Below are positions 1-14,510 of a DNA stretch of 64,000 nucleotides, one piece after another. Made by a program: the position numbers and the translations under genes. The DNA lies in assembly GCA_034190875.2 (NCBI GenBank), contig CM067354.1, positions 46,671,037 to 46,735,036 of the forward strand. Reading direction: 5' to 3'. The DNA is from Urechis unicinctus. Its lineage: Eukaryota; Annelida; Polychaeta; Xenopneusta; Urechidae. How positions within the stretch are numbered: the stretch's first letter is position 1; each line of letters starts with the position of its first letter. The notes beneath the pieces are model-generated. The model made no database searches. It saw only the letters and a list, made by a program, of their open reading frames with translations, and was not told where the DNA came from.

Positions 1-1009
1 TGTGAGTTTCGAAGACTGATCAGTATTGTGAAAGCCAAGGCGCATCCAATAAACTCCGCTAATTAGTAATCCTCTAGCTGCCATACATTGTATATGCAAG
101 GTGTCATCATCGCTAATGAGGTTTTAGCTCAAATTAACTATCCAAGGAAGTAAAACCTATCAAGAGCCGGCTGTGAAAGTAAACACCGGTGAGCATGCAT
201 GCAATCTCTTTTGAATAACTTCATGTTAATGGTTGTGTACCACGTCAGCCGCGCTATCCAACCGACACAACATTGTTATAGCCGTGTCAATGTTCAACGG
301 TATTTGTATTGGTCGGTGGTGTATACATGCAAATGTGAAGTAAACCACGGCCACAACAATAGCATGACTTTGCCAAATATGTGATTGTCGGCTCTAGTTT
401 GAGGTCAGAATAGGCTTGTGACTTCTGGTGACTAGAGCTATAGAAGGTTTTGTTGATCACCCTTTGGAGCGTCACTGTGCGTTAGGTCGGTTGGGCAATT
501 ATCATAACCCGTTGACTCGTGAGTCACCGATTGATGTAGTCAATGTTAGGTATGCAAAACAAGGAAGCTTTTGACAACTGGTCAGGACTAGCTTTAACAT
601 CTTTGAAAAAAGCATGTTATCAAATAATAACTAAACGACTAATATAGTGTCTATGATTCTACAAAAACCCCACTTAATCAGTGTTGCAAGTTGGCTACGA
701 TAGGGGCACGTTAAGCAGGTAGCTCTATTTAGGCATAATTTGGTATGGAAACGTCCCCGATTCACGCTTATAAAGCCATGAAGCAAGAAACCATCCGAAT
801 GGCGACTAGCAGCAAACGTGATACAGTGCGCGACGCTGCCATGAGAAGGGGTGCAAAGAGATAACATCCTATCACAAAAAGGCACCAAGCTTATGAAAGC
901 GCGATGCGCCCCGTTAAACATAGTCTTATGATTTCAATGCGCCCTATGAGTTAATGGATGCATATTAGACGCAGGACGCGCCCCAAATGACATCACACGC
1001 ATATTTATA
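1..1009. other. Unique AT-rich sequence, no gene seen
   Basis: I see only short frames that look like chance products and no repeat, RNA gene or splice-supported exon. The longest open frame is minus-strand 631-921 (96 codons). It has a cysteine- and serine-rich composition with no motif I recognise. Confidence 0.5.
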
Positions 1010-1130
1010 GAGAGATATCATATATATATATATATATATATAGATATATATATAGAGAGAGAGAGAGAGATAGAGTTAGATATATAGATATTAGATATAT
1101 AGACGCGATATATATATATATCAGAGATAT

Positions 1131-1216
<86 letters not shown>

Positions 1217-1327
1217 ATATATATATATATATATATATAGTCTATCTCTATCCGTCTGATAATGTTTCTATCTATATCTCATTTTCCCTCTAATCTCTCT
1301 CTCTATATATCTATATAAATCTCTATA
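1010..1327. repeat. Compound (TA)n/(GA)n/(CT)n microsatellite
   Basis: The core is a pure AT dinucleotide run at 1133-1214, and after one C it continues to 1239. The left flank has a (GA)n block near 1054-1071 and the right flank has matching (CT)n blocks near 1292-1303. The whole array is therefore roughly self-complementary and could fold back as a long hairpin or cruciform. Interruptions (TAGA, GACGCG, TCTATC) are concentrated at the edges, as in an array that grows by slippage in the middle. Confidence 0.95.
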
Positions 1328-4300
1328 GCAGGTCACTGTCAGTCAGCTTCAAACGACCATCATGAATCCTGGTTTCGAGAACTTATTAAAACTAAATGCG
1401 TGTCACTTCGCATCTTAAATTCACCGACGACAAAAGCAAAACCCTGCGGATGAAATTGATGAATTGCCGCTTCCGACGTGTTTTATCACAGAGGAGTCGG
1501 TGTCTACAAGAAACTATTTAATGCGCATCGTTGCTGATGGACAGCGATCTATGCATACGAGGACATTATAGACGACGCTGATGTGAAATCAATTTTCAAC
1601 ACACAAAGACTATAATATGGTAGACCGCAATCAACTCACTCGCATGGACGTTGTCTTATGCAGCTTTGTTCACCGTTTGGTTAATGCATACGCTAGCCGA
1701 GTACTTCAAAGACTAACCTTGACCTCAATCGATAAATTATTGCGTTGCAATGGACGTGTTAATAGACATCTAGCTGCACAAGTTTAAAGCGTATGTGTAG
1801 GATTATACGTAATGGGTAATGTACAACGGCAAAAGCGTCCCGCATTATTTGAAATTAATATGCAAATAATTGGCAAATTTCTTTGCTCAAGGCGATCGGC
1901 ACGGCGAGACAATCTACAATTCTATCAGTGAGCACAATAAATGCTTCAGCTATGAATATGCAATCACAAAAGAACGCCGCTGGCTAGTTGCACATTGTTA
2001 CCATTTCCATAAGCAATCGATCACTTACCTATACAGTTGATGACAATGCCACAATTCAGAGTGCCTCTTAATGGCATGTGTGCTGTTATAATGAAACAGA
2101 GAAGACAAATATCTAGTTATTGTAACGGCGCCGAGAAAGGAACAACGTATATTAATTATGTGATGAAACCCAGTTCGAAAATATGACTTGCTCAATGTAA
2201 TGGTAATGCTAAACACAGAAAACCAGTCGAAACCGCACAATTATATCAAAGCATGCGTACCATGGTTTCAGAACAGCACGCCTTTTTATGGAAATATTTA
2301 CAAAATTTCAAAACAAGCGAAATGGCTCCTAATAATTGATTTAGTTTTGCAGCACTATGTTCACGGCATCTATATTGGTATTATGAACCTAATTGCATAT
2401 TACAAATCTACTCTACCTCTGACTGGAAATGTATAAACAAATATACTATTTTATATACTATCATGTTCTGTCAGCTTCTGACAGTGAAACCCACACAATA
2501 AAACTATGGCATTCAGCTTAATGCCTTATTGATTTCATGTCGCTTCCGCAAACAGGGGGTTATAAAGGCCAAACTCATTTCACTGAAAGCGGTTGTTCTG
2601 TCCACTTTACTTTCTGATATGAAGAGAAAGATGATACATCGAAAAGGCAAAGGCGGGAGATTTTGATTTTAAGCTGAAATTTAGCTCAGCCTTTTTTGTT
2701 AAGAATTGCTTCAACTGATTAAATCTCAAATGATTCCCAATATTAATGTCATTTAATATTGGGCTTTTTATTGTATATTGTGAACCCTTTTGGTCCGAAA
2801 GTCAGATATCAGCCTAGACCCGCACTTCTGTCTATGTTCACCCACTCTAACAGGGGCGTGGGGCCTGTATGGAAGTCGCATTGCCTTTTCTAGTGATCTC
2901 ATCTTGTGTCTATGTCCTCACGAGTCAAGGAATAATCTGCAAGTACATACATCTTGCGTTGCATATTTATTTATATCCCACTACAGAAAGTAGAACAGCT
3001 TCAGCAGGCTTTGTTAAAAAACCAGTCTTTATCTACGTAGCTATGGGTCAGTGAATATATGTAACATTATCACTTGATATAACATTCTGTTATTTTATAC
3101 TATTGGTATAAGGATTGCTATATGTTAGAAGAGGTAAGTTCCCATATCATGGACCAGATAATATCAATGCTAGATGGTATAAATTATACACATGCACACA
3201 GTACTACGATATTCGAGGTACATGACACAGACATTGCACCCTTTTTACTCACAAAGGGGTTCAATCAATGAAATAACTACAGCACTTCAGTGGTCAAAAT
3301 TTTGCAACGATAGACTTCGAAATTTAGTATCATAAAAGGCCATGTCACCAGAAGGGGTACTTAGTCATAACTAATATTCAAGCTAACTAATGTACAATTA
3401 ATCAAACCTATTGCTTTTACACATTACGTTCATTGTTAAACGAAAATAAGGCGATGCTGGGATTTCAGCAAAATAAGGTCTGCTATCAGTGCTCAGAGAA
3501 TATGACTTCCAGGTGATACAGATCAGAACTCAATGGTGAGCATTATTGGAGAACCGAAATTTTCTGACAAGCCAAGGTACATACATTTAAAAAATTTACA
3601 ATATTTTACACGGTTAAAACCTACACACTCGCTTGGCTTTGAGAAGTCCTGCCACTAACATGAAAATGCTAAAATGAGATCCCTGGCTTATCATATCAAA
3701 CTTGTTTTTAAACCAAACCCTTCAATCCATCCCGTGGATACTAGCCTCACACCCCTTGCAGCTAAATAGGTACACATAAATCAGCGCCGTTACCAGTTCA
3801 CCTGGCTTTAAGTACAATAAATGGAAATACACGGAGGACGCAGAATCGCAATGCGTCGTTAGTAAGTGTCATCGTGTTACGAGCGGTGAGCAACGATATG
3901 TTCATAAAATTATGAATATAGTTTTTGCTGACGGAGTGGTTGCTAATCGTGAGACGTTTGTTAACAGCAAAGTTTCCCGTTAATGTTAGAGTCACTGGCA
4001 CTGGCACTGCATATTTTGAAATCCAACCATGATTCATGGTAACTTATGGGCTATGAATGACTTCCAAATTTACTCGTGTGATAAGACTTTTGCCGAAGAC
4101 CAAGTCACTAGAAACAATGATGTCACTTGCACACCAGCGAAAATCCCGAACCAGGTCCTTAATTATATTCGTGAGCAGATTATCGATCAAATCATACGCT
4201 GCCCCTGACAGTCTGTAATTGTTGGTGAAGTTACAGAGACTAGCAGCAACGAGCACCATAATCTGTTCCTAAGCTTCATAATACTGATTGACATTTTCAG

Positions 4301-7300
4301 TAAAACGTAGGGGACATTGTTCAATTTGAGAGCTTCACATAGCAAGTCATTACAGATATAATCTTTTGTCGACAACACCAAAAAAGGCAAACATATGATA
4401 AACCATAGCTGATAAAAACAAATAATCGGCAGCCTTTACAACTTCACCCACTTGCCTTGTATCCCATTTTGCGGATCTGGCTGTGTCAAAGGAGACAGAA
4501 ATACCCAGCATGATGGTACCAACCGAACATGACATAGACAATTATGTTTTCCATTATACAGACTGAAGATTGTGTGTAGAGCACGCTGGGTACAACGGAT
4601 TCAGGCGTTTGAAACTTTTTCAGAACTGTTCATAGCTTTTGTGTCTCGAAACCAGCTGTGCTGCTGCCCCCACATATGATCTTAATCTGCTTTGAGCATG
4701 TAAATCGGTCGCAAAAGATTTGGTGCTACCATTGTTATGTACCAATATATTCCTCCTCATTAAGCAATCATGTTAGATTGTACGATGACAAGTTTGCACA
4801 CTTGAATGTTGACCTCGTGGTAGAACAATAACTACCAGACGACTCAATATAATGAAGGTGAAAGTCAACTCAAACAAATAGGACGTATAGCGATATGAAT
4901 CCAATGATGCGTGTTAGTTGGGATCGAATCGCAAATGACCATGATATTCGAAAAAAAATTTTTGCAGTGCAGTGCCCCACTGTCAGTTTGCGAATATGCC
5001 AGCAATTAATGAGATGAGCGACATCATTTAAACTTGAGTCTTACAACTTTGGATATTTGCGTCCATCGACGATAAACATTGCAGACGTGGTATATATATA
5101 TACACGGTACTTTAGTCGTAACTTACTTTGAAAGTTATCGTTTCACACAACACATCGTCACACAGCATACTACTTTACCTATCAATCTTCAGATGACATC
5201 ATTTGTTAACCAAGTTAAGCTGTCTGATTTAAGGTGGAAAACCATTAGACAAAGACGATATGTTCCAGTCTGGACATATTTAGGTATACAGTCAGCTACA
5301 CGAGCCAATGATCAGCTAACGCATTATTTCTGCATTTCATACGCATTAGATGTAATTGCTGTATTTCATAGGATAATTAGATTATTGTCATTTGCAACCT
5401 CTTATCAGGCAATGCGCATGTACAAATATTTAAGGGAAGGTGCATAAGGTAATGATGTTCCTGCGGTCTGTTACTCTTGGTATAGCTTGTGAGGACTGGA
5501 ATTAATTGCGTAGCGTAGGCATAGACAAACCTCAGCTCTCACGAGAGCAATGTAATCAACATAGTAACATTTTGGTGTCTCCCAAGCGGGCGTGAACAAG
5601 ATGTCAGAGCCTTACACACGACAGCATTACGAGCCAAAAAACCATATTAAGCGACAACATTTCCATTTAAAATGCTTCGTTAAAAGCAGCAACACAGTAA
5701 TTACTTACAGAACTTTAGGCAATAGCTTTTTATCCCCGCTCAATTTATTTCATTGGTGTGTAAGCATTGGTCAAAACTCGTCGTATCTAATATTTGGCAC
5801 ATTATACTTAGGATAATGGTTAACCCCAACCTCTGTCGTTAGAGCACATCGGCGTTGCGTGTAACAATCGCCTCTCGGCAGTCATTAGAGGCGCTGATAT
5901 CTGCCATTAATTTTCTCCATTTATTGCTTTCGTCGACATTAAACAGCCAAACATATGTTAAACTTAACGAGCATAAACAGCTATGCTTTTCATCAGATGG
6001 CTTATTTATAATATTAAAAATATTAAAAACGCTGAGTGATTCGCTGTGGTGATAACTATTCCTTTTGCGAATGGAATACCATGATAATATTTAATGATGA
6101 TAGAGGAAAGCATGTGCACCGCATCGTTGGTGCAAAATCGATAGATTGGGTAAAATAACGCTCCAACTCAGCACTGTAAATCCAAGAATTAAGGGATGCT
6201 GATTTGTAATGACACGTGGTCGGAAACAAATGCACCATAGCAGATGAACAAGCAAAACATCTTGACGGTTACAGTCTTATACCAGTGTATAGCCCAAAGG
6301 TAGCCGGGGTGTAGCTATTTGTATCTACCGCCCACTTCATTAGGCAATACCATTAGGCAAGATAAAGACCATGCTGAAAACATAAAAACCTATACGAAGC
6401 CAAAAACACGACATACCCATTACGATGCTGAGCCCTGCTTAAGACGACTCGCTATTTACGCTCACCGTGCTTATCCCACACGACATCTCTAGGAGACAGC
6501 GCAGCTTATGCATCGTGTTTTCTACCGTCCTGACCATCTAGTCTTGCTGTATGTACTATAAACGCCTAACAGGTACTAGCGCAGGCGAAATGTCAGAACA
6601 CTACTTTATCCACAGGTTTGCTATTGAGATATATCCTCACGACGAAATGATAATTATAATGCTCAAATACTCAATACCAGTTTTAATATCCTATCATAGT
6701 TATGTTAATATAAGTACATAAATTTATAAAAAGATGTACAACGGCATTCAACAAATGTAATAGTCCTTTACGTGTTTCGATATAGTAAGTATTATGACCT
6801 GTAATTGATCAGCTATAATACAGCGGTAACCGAGAGGGTGCACGACTTTGCATTACGATAAATAATATGTGCTTCAATACATATGTATAACAAATACTCT
6901 GTAGCTCATTATAGTGAACGCCGCGTTCACCGTGGTGGCTGTTTTGGTTGTGTATTGTCAAGATATAACGACCATAGCAACAAACGAGAGAGCGAAACAC
7001 ACATAAAACAATGTTGCTGCATGTAGACCTAGAGAAAGTACATCTGTGTAGATGCGACGCACTGCTTTGCTGGGAATGATGCAACTCGACGTGTCCTTGA
7101 CGTCACCGTTCTGCTAACGCTGTCATTAATGACGCTGTGACGCTATTTTGACGTTCCCTTTGAAGGCATGGACCACTCCGCAATGGAGATTATATGACTC
7201 TCCGGGGACCTTTGCTGTCTGCATATCCTATTTATGCAGTATGTATGGGTATATATCACAAAAGACATTAGGAGTAGCAAACACCAAGCAAGTTTGATGC

Positions 7301-9309
7301 CATGTCGTCCCCGGATGTTAGCCTTGTCATTGTTCTAAAATGACCCAAAACATATATCGGCACAGCAAAAATACTTTTCCGCACATATTGCGCACATATA
7401 GTCAAACTACTCGTGGATCGTGAGTCTTGGCATGACCCATTCGTGCGAATACCGTGACACAAATTGAGTAAATGCCTTCATATATCCTCTACGTTTCTTA
7501 AGCCAATAAGCCGACTCTAAGCTGATCATTGACAATTACATCAGTGTTGCTCTGCATTAAATTCAATACTTTATTTTGATACTGCAGCCCTGACATATCT
7601 TTGTTGAGGCATAGTGTGAGTTGAAATAATTGTTGCGTTGAGTGATTGTCCCACTAGGGGCAATATTCCTGGTATCTAGATTTTGTTGGAAGAGACAGTA
7701 CACCCGAGGACTGACTCTTGATACTCCACCGATTTCGCGTGTCCAATTATGTTCCACTGCGTTCAACAAAACACTCTGGCTTCTAATCTTCTGGTCTGGT
7801 CTTGTACATGATACATCGATCCACGCGTTTGCTAGCCAACTGTTTAATGAAAATATAATATCTGTGCAAAATCATGTATAGATTAACCAAGCATTTTCTT
7901 GAATAATGCCGTGCTATGATTACCTAACGCATAATCGGAATATTTCTTTCTTGATATTTGCGTTTCAAAGGTTGGTACTTTTAGAAGATGTAGATTACAA
8001 TTATGTAATTATTGTGGCCGTGTAAGGTTTTGAAAGACTGACTTATCAGTGGTTTATACCTTCACAAGCTGTAGATAATAATTATAGGTTTGTGTTGGCC
8101 AGATAAGATTTGACATTATTAACGTTTCTCATGTCCCCTTAAATAGTATTGTAGAACATTCCATAAGCGAACCGATAATTATCTTACCTTACTGCATTTG
8201 AAGTATACAGTACGGGCACACTTTTTTGTCTTTTTGATGATTTCATTTGCGCTGGGTTCGAAACATACCGACATGTTGTTGCGTGCTTAGATATAGTCCT
8301 GGACACCTGCCGTAATTACAACATGGTTTGGTTTTATTACACACGGCAACAATAGTTAGTTCAGGACAACTTAAGGTTTATCTCAATTAGCACCCCGCGT
8401 AGTAAATCAAAAATAAAGAAAACTCAGCGGTAAAGCAAATAACAACGACTCAACATTGGCCAGCGTCAACAATTCTGATATGCCTCAAAGAGGATATTAC
8501 ATAAAACAAGTATCCCTTTGCTTTATTTCGAAAGCAATGGTTTTATCATGAAATAATACCATATCACCAGGTTCTCCTGGTATGTTATGAATACCTCATA
8601 GAGGGCAATGGGGTTGGTAATTGCTATATGACGTCCTAAGCAGAGCCCATGAGCATTTGAATTCGTTCAACTCGTATAAGATTTTCAATACTATCGATAT
8701 AGTTAAATTGCATGTATGCCTTGTTGTATGATGGCGTCAGGTAATTATTGCATATTTACTTTTGAATTGAATCTGACGTATTGTACTGTATTCGATTAGG
8801 GCGATGTGTTAGTGGGTGCAGCAAGCCGGAACATATAGAGTGATTTTCAGCAGAGAGAGTTGATGTATTGCGGTAGTTCTGGGTGGTTGTCTTTTGGAAT
8901 AATAAATGTCCGAACCACACTAATAAGTTCTTCTCGCCTTCATAATAATAATCATGCGGATTGTGTTGAATGTACGTCGCTCACCGTCAGGGGCATATAA
9001 CGCTTTTCATATTTGTTCAAACCATCAAGTCTGGCTGCCCGATCGCACACACGCAATAACCGTCGATCATCAGGTAGGATTACCACTCACTACTGCTCCC
9101 CCTTTTCTAGGTAAACTTACAGATGGATGATTGAGCATATTGAAACAGTATGTTTGTTTTCAGATGATTGAACATTATGGACAAATTACTCGTTAATTTG
9201 GTGAATCTGTTCATGTTGGAGCACTATGTGCAAACAGATTTGTCGAGATTTTCGCACTTATTCCGCATGGTTCCATTGCAAATATTGATTTATCATTAGT
9301 AAAAGAGAG
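1328..9309. other. Gene-poor AT-rich sequence, nothing recognised
   Basis: About 8 kb without a recognisable gene, repeat array or RNA gene. The longest open frame is 5079-5447 (122 codons, plus). It has no domain signature and is within chance length for this base composition. A perfect CRE palindrome (TGACGTCA) occurs at 7098-7105 but has no gene-like context. Confidence 0.5.
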
Positions 9310-9583
9310 TTAGTAGCTAGGGCAGGCGTTCAAGTGAGACAGGATCTTCAAACACAGGATACTGGCTGACCACCGTTTTGGGCCTTTTGATGTGATTTGC
9401 TGTGCTGTCGCGCACAGCTGGCTGAGAAGCATTTTGGAGGGCGTGTGGGCGCAGACCGTATTGGCTGCTTGCAGAATCTCGGACAGTATTGATTCGAGCA
9501 AACAACGTCTGCGTGAATAGTATTTTTATTAATAGTTGCGGAGCAAAGCGTAATCCTTTCCCGAACAATATATAGTATGGCAT
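9310..9583 (-). other. GC-richer segment with two overlapping open frames
   Basis: The segment is visibly GC-richer than its flanks, and two minus-strand frames stay open through it (9310-9501 and 9317-9583). One reads as a plausible globular peptide containing SKMLLSQLC and ending ILSHLNACPSY. The other is serine-, proline- and arginine-rich. I recognise no family and see no convincing splice sites. It could be an old exon or transposon fragment, or simply a GC-rich patch in which stop codons are rarer. Confidence 0.2.
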
Positions 9584-12500
9584 GACTTCCTAGCTCTTAT
9601 TGCTCTTGATTCGCCTTGTGGTCGTGTTAGAATGCCAGTTAGATATTATAATAATGCCAATAGCAATAACATTACATCTAATAAGGAATAGTGGAAAGAT
9701 ACACTGTATAAGGCACTCTCCATGATACACAAGTTTCATATATATTGACCCGGTTGTCTGAGCTTTGGCTGCAGCAACAACAATGAACTAGAGCCTTTGG
9801 AAGTGTTTGAAGTTATAATTCAAAGCAATATAACAGCTTTTATGGGCGGTGATAACTGCCTAACTTTATAAGACTGACGTATATGGCAATGGCGGATAAA
9901 GCCAAATATGTGGTGCAAAATCAATGTGTAAAAACTGTGTATGAAGCTATGCTGGAAAAATTATCGTTGACCAAGACATCCCTCTGATTACGGCAAAACT
10001 GAAATAATATATGGATGCACTACGATATCAGACACATATTTCAAATTTATGGGCAAGACTTTTAAGTGGATAGGCAAATTGCACAGTAATGATATGATGT
10101 ACCGTTAATAACGAAAAAAAATTCTGACAGGATATTTATTACTACAATGAAACTCGGACAGACCCGTATTTTCCGCACATACTTAATAGGAATTGCCAAA
10201 GATATCGTTGAAGTGCTCCTACCATATGATGACCTAAGCAATTGATAGAATGTTTGATTGCAGATAATATATGCGACAAAAAAACTAAATTCCATGTTGT
10301 AAAAGTGTTATATCATATTATTATAGTCTTTAAGTCCTGATCAGCCTGTGTGACACATGGTGCGGCTTAATCAATATTTCTGCGAAATGAGCGCCCGCCG
10401 TCCTGCCACCGTAAGTTGGAGGCAGTGACAGATTACGCATAATGCAGACAATGAATCATCCGGGCTTGCAGTGCTGCATGGCCTTACTTTGCCGTTGCCC
10501 ACCAGTCGTTACTTCGTCGGTCACATATGTAAATTGTGCTGTAGATATATACTGGCCTGTTGTATTCGGATCTTCAGATATAGATAGCAACATTCCGAAT
10601 CAGAGGAGTTTGGGTAATATTCCATAGCGTCTACGAACTGATTACCTCAAAATGAATTAGATAACAGCAGTGCCTTGTATAAGATGTAGCTGATACGACG
10701 CGACCAATCTTGCGTTGCGTTTGCAACAAATGACGAATAGAGAAAATTAAGGCATCTTCCAAAAAACACTTGCCACTAAGTAGGTGTGTCACAATATTTC
10801 CAGCTATAAACAATGTGACAGATGCTTCGTCTAAAAAATTATTCGTTATTGTAATGTACGCTCTGCAGGGCTATAAAGATTTAGTATTGATTATCATGTT
10901 GATCCTCATGGTATAAACTCTCATAATAACCAGAGCTAATTCTGAAGCTCTTACAGAAGTCAACTATATAGACAACCGTAAGTATTTCTTCGAGCAGACA
11001 TCAGAGCCCCGACAAGTAAAGTCACCTGCTAAAGTCATCAGTCTTAAGTTACTTTTGACGGGAGTCATTTTCTACAAATGTCATGCCAGCTATATACTGC
11101 ACATATGCGTATGTTAATCTGGTTCAGTGATCTGTGATGTTAACTCTACATCGTAATCGGAACAACAATCTATGTTCGCGGCTTAGCTGGCAAAAATGAT
11201 GCACGTTCATATACGCAAGCAGCCAAGTAGTATAGATTCAGCCCTTAAAGCAAATATGTTTCTATGCAGCAGTCAGACATGCTTTGATTTGTTCTATCGA
11301 CTGGTAACGAAATTTGATTCGGATGCTCCTTGTTAAATAATTTTCCCTCGTGCTATTAACGACATGTAGTTTATCTAAACACGTTAATCAGTACAGTATG
11401 GCGTTGTATACAAACAAACAAAACAGCCGTATCAGTAATAAATTATTGTATCCTTGTGATCTCAGTTGCTACGTGAGTTACTTCTATCATTGGAGGCAAA
11501 AATCGCACCGTAAATTACGGCACACATCGCAAGTTTGAACACAAACTTCAACTATCGCGGAGGTAATACCCACTATTGCGCGTGATAGGGATGCAAATCA
11601 GTATTTTTATCCTAAATTATTGCACCACTTGAGGGGCAAATTCGTAGCTTTTCTCTTTCTTCGAGCTATGGAACCTAAAACACCATCTTTTTTTTATCTC
11701 CCTTAGGCTAAATAACTATTCCCTTCGCCTGATAAGGTAAAGTAGTATCAACAACCAATGGGCTGCATGCTGCTTTACTCCTTGGCCAGAGCGTGCCATT
11801 GTTAATAGCGACCAATGGAAACATCAACAATTAAAGTTTTAACCCAGCTTATTACTAAGGTATCGCGTGAACCTGTTATCGAATATCAATCACTTGGTCG
11901 TCATTTATAAGCTTGAAGCTCAGCTATGTGACATACCACTACGTATGGTGCAGCATCATTCGCTTCAAATGACAGTATGAGCACGTGGAGTAATATTAAG
12001 CAAATACGTTGGTGAATGCGATCCAATACACACATACGGACGCCGTCATAGAAATCGCGCTGTGAATCTGGTAAAAATGTATTCATAGCAGATTCAGCTC
12101 TGGAAATTTATCGATGCAAAAGAATTTTAATGTCAATTTATTGATTATATTTAATATATTTGCTATGAATAAGATATGTGGAGCTAACCGCAGATGAACG
12201 GAAATAACCACCTCGCTATTATAAGTGGCATCATGGCGATTTCAACTTTTCTCAACCTTCTATAGTTGCATATTCTTGACCGATGATACGATGGTGCATA
12301 GATTTCTTAGTGTTATTCAAATATGCTACATGCATACAGATCGATATTGTTCATTAAGTTGATTTACATGTAAGCAGACAAACATCGCAAACATAACTAG
12401 ATTGATGGGCAAATACGCATGTGTTAGAATAGTGAATGACGTGAAATCGCACAAATATGTCAGTTTTCTTATTCACAAGGATTGCCCTGTATGGAGTAAA

Positions 12501-14384
12501 ATTCCTTAATGGTTGTCTTTTAATGGGCAAACTTGAAAATGAGTCAAATATTGAACGAGGCAGATGGCGACGATGGACATATAGGTACCATGTGCAGACA
12601 AGAACAATACATGCTAGCACCATGAATTCATTTATGCATTTGTCGTTTTCCTGTGCCGTTGCGGCGTGCGAGAGCGGCGGTTATCAAATCCCGCTACATT
12701 CATTATTTTCACAATTGCATTGTGGTGTCGTTAACATCTATGAGTACCTTCTCCATCCCATTCCTCATGGGGATAGGTTGTACGTCACTCATCGAGACGC
12801 AGTAGCACTGTAGCACCTGCAGATTATCTGTGGCAAGTGTCTAAACAAAAAATAGAGCATTAATGATCAGATTATTTACAAATATTATCAAATATTCAAT
12901 ACACCGTTTGCAAAATAATATATGTCAGCTCTGAAACCCTTAAGAAACCCTTGGTCCACTAATAGACAATGCCAGTGATTGAAGGCAAAGAAGGCCTTTT
13001 TTTATGGTTACTTTGCATCAGAATTCACAGTTCAGAGCATATTTCTCAGAATCAGTTCTGACTCAGATTATTTGATGTCGGTGATCAGAACAACCAGTCA
13101 AAATAATGCTTCCGCGTTTTACCATATCTAAACAGCCCAGTAAAGAAGGTGTTCTGGGTGAATGAAAGTAATTCAATAAGTAGCATTGCGCTGCGGTTCA
13201 ACTCACAACCCTTGTTATTTTAATTAACTCAGCACAACATGATGCACGATGGGTATTCCTCATAGACTTGTTTACTTTTAACACATGAGGCCTTGACATT
13301 TTTATATTCTTTGTTTGAGGGCAAGAACAGAATGCATGGGATGCTCAATTCTATCGTCAGCATTTGACCTTGCTTTGATAATTCTGGCTTGCGAGAATGA
13401 TGGCAAACTAATGAAAAATATCTAAGCAGTCCGCACCGTATGTTTATGCGGAATTGATGCTTTATCTAGACTAGAGTTTCGTTTCAGAAATCATGCAATG
13501 CGACACAAATGAAAGAGAGCAGGGATTCAAAACATTCCACGTGAGCAGATACAGGTGAGCGGCGTAGCTCAGGAACATGGCCATTGCTGCGCAGGTCGTG
13601 CAATTGTCACTTAATATCCTGAATCACTAAAACCCTATCATCTACGCAGATGATATTTTTCAATACGGAGTGAGTGAACCGTAAATTGAAGTTATGTAAT
13701 GTTCAATTATATGCCAACCCATATTATTCGAGTGATGATTATACAAACATAAATGTCACTTCGAATGGTGTATATATTGTGGCTGTGGATTCTGATCAAT
13801 TGCAATGGTCATGTGCTCTCTCATCGCAAGTTGTCAACGCAGTGCATGTACAACAAAGGCGGGCTTGATTATCAAATGCTACTGTGTATAACATCACAAG
13901 AAAAACATACGCCAGAAAAGGTCAACCAATATTTAGATAAGACAGGAGGATAACTAAGTGGGGTGCGCAGATTGCTACTGCAGTTTCTTGTTAATTGCAG
14001 CGGTCCTGTTTTCTGACAGCTTAGGTTGCACCTGTGTGTCGTCACCTCAGTGCGTACAGCTGTTATCGCAAGATCTATTAGAGCCATTAGTTGGATAGCA
14101 GTCCTGGTTAAGAGCGATTTGTACATGTTGTCGGTGCACCAAGCCTGTGCAGGGAAGCCAACTGCTAATTTAAGCTTTCTTTATAAAACCGCCACACTGC
14201 AACCGCCGGATTGACTGAGGACAGACATTTTGCAAGTGAGCAAAAATAGCAAAGCCCATTTGAATTACAAAACCCATCGTTTATTAGAACGAATCCACTT
14301 GAAGGTTAGATCCATCGATTGCTTATTAACTTGTATTTCTATGGACGTAGACTATAATGCAGTTATGCTGTCAGCCTCTAGAGT
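9584..14384. other. Gene-poor AT-rich sequence, nothing recognised
   Basis: No recognisable gene or repeat array. The longest frame is 12457-12813 (118 codons, plus). It shows no motif and mixes basic, aromatic and cysteine residues as a random frame would. Confidence 0.5.
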
Positions 14385-14421
14385 GGGGATGGGAGAGGGG
14401 AGAGGGGAGAGGGGTGGGGGG
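14385..14421 (+). repeat. G-rich tract with G-quadruplex potential
   Basis: Six G runs lie within 37 bases on the plus strand: 4, 3, 4, 4, 4 and 6 G (with a T inside the last cluster). Most are separated by AT or AGA spacers of 2-3 bases. This fits the usual G3+N1-7 quadruplex pattern several times over. The GGGGAGA units also look like a small purine repeat that grew by slippage. Confidence 0.85.
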
Positions 14422-14486
14422 ACAAACATTGCGTTGTTATCGTTCTCCGTCATATTATGCAGTCAGTAGTGGACTTGGATTGTCCC

Positions 14487-14510
14487 GCATCTATGCTAGC
14501 ATCTATGCTA
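14487..14510. repeat. Two tandem copies of a 12-bp unit
   Basis: The unit GCATCTATGCTA occurs twice in perfect tandem, followed by a partial third copy (GCAT). It is a small recent duplication with no visible function. Confidence 0.85.

Noticed and set aside
5079-5447. 122-codon plus-strand frame
   Set aside because: Aromatic- and histidine-rich random-looking composition, partly over a short TA repeat, with no motif.
7098-7105. CRE palindrome TGACGTCA (another at 19611-19618)
   Set aside because: About one copy is expected by chance and neither has a start-like or gene-like neighbour, unlike the one at 55506-55515.
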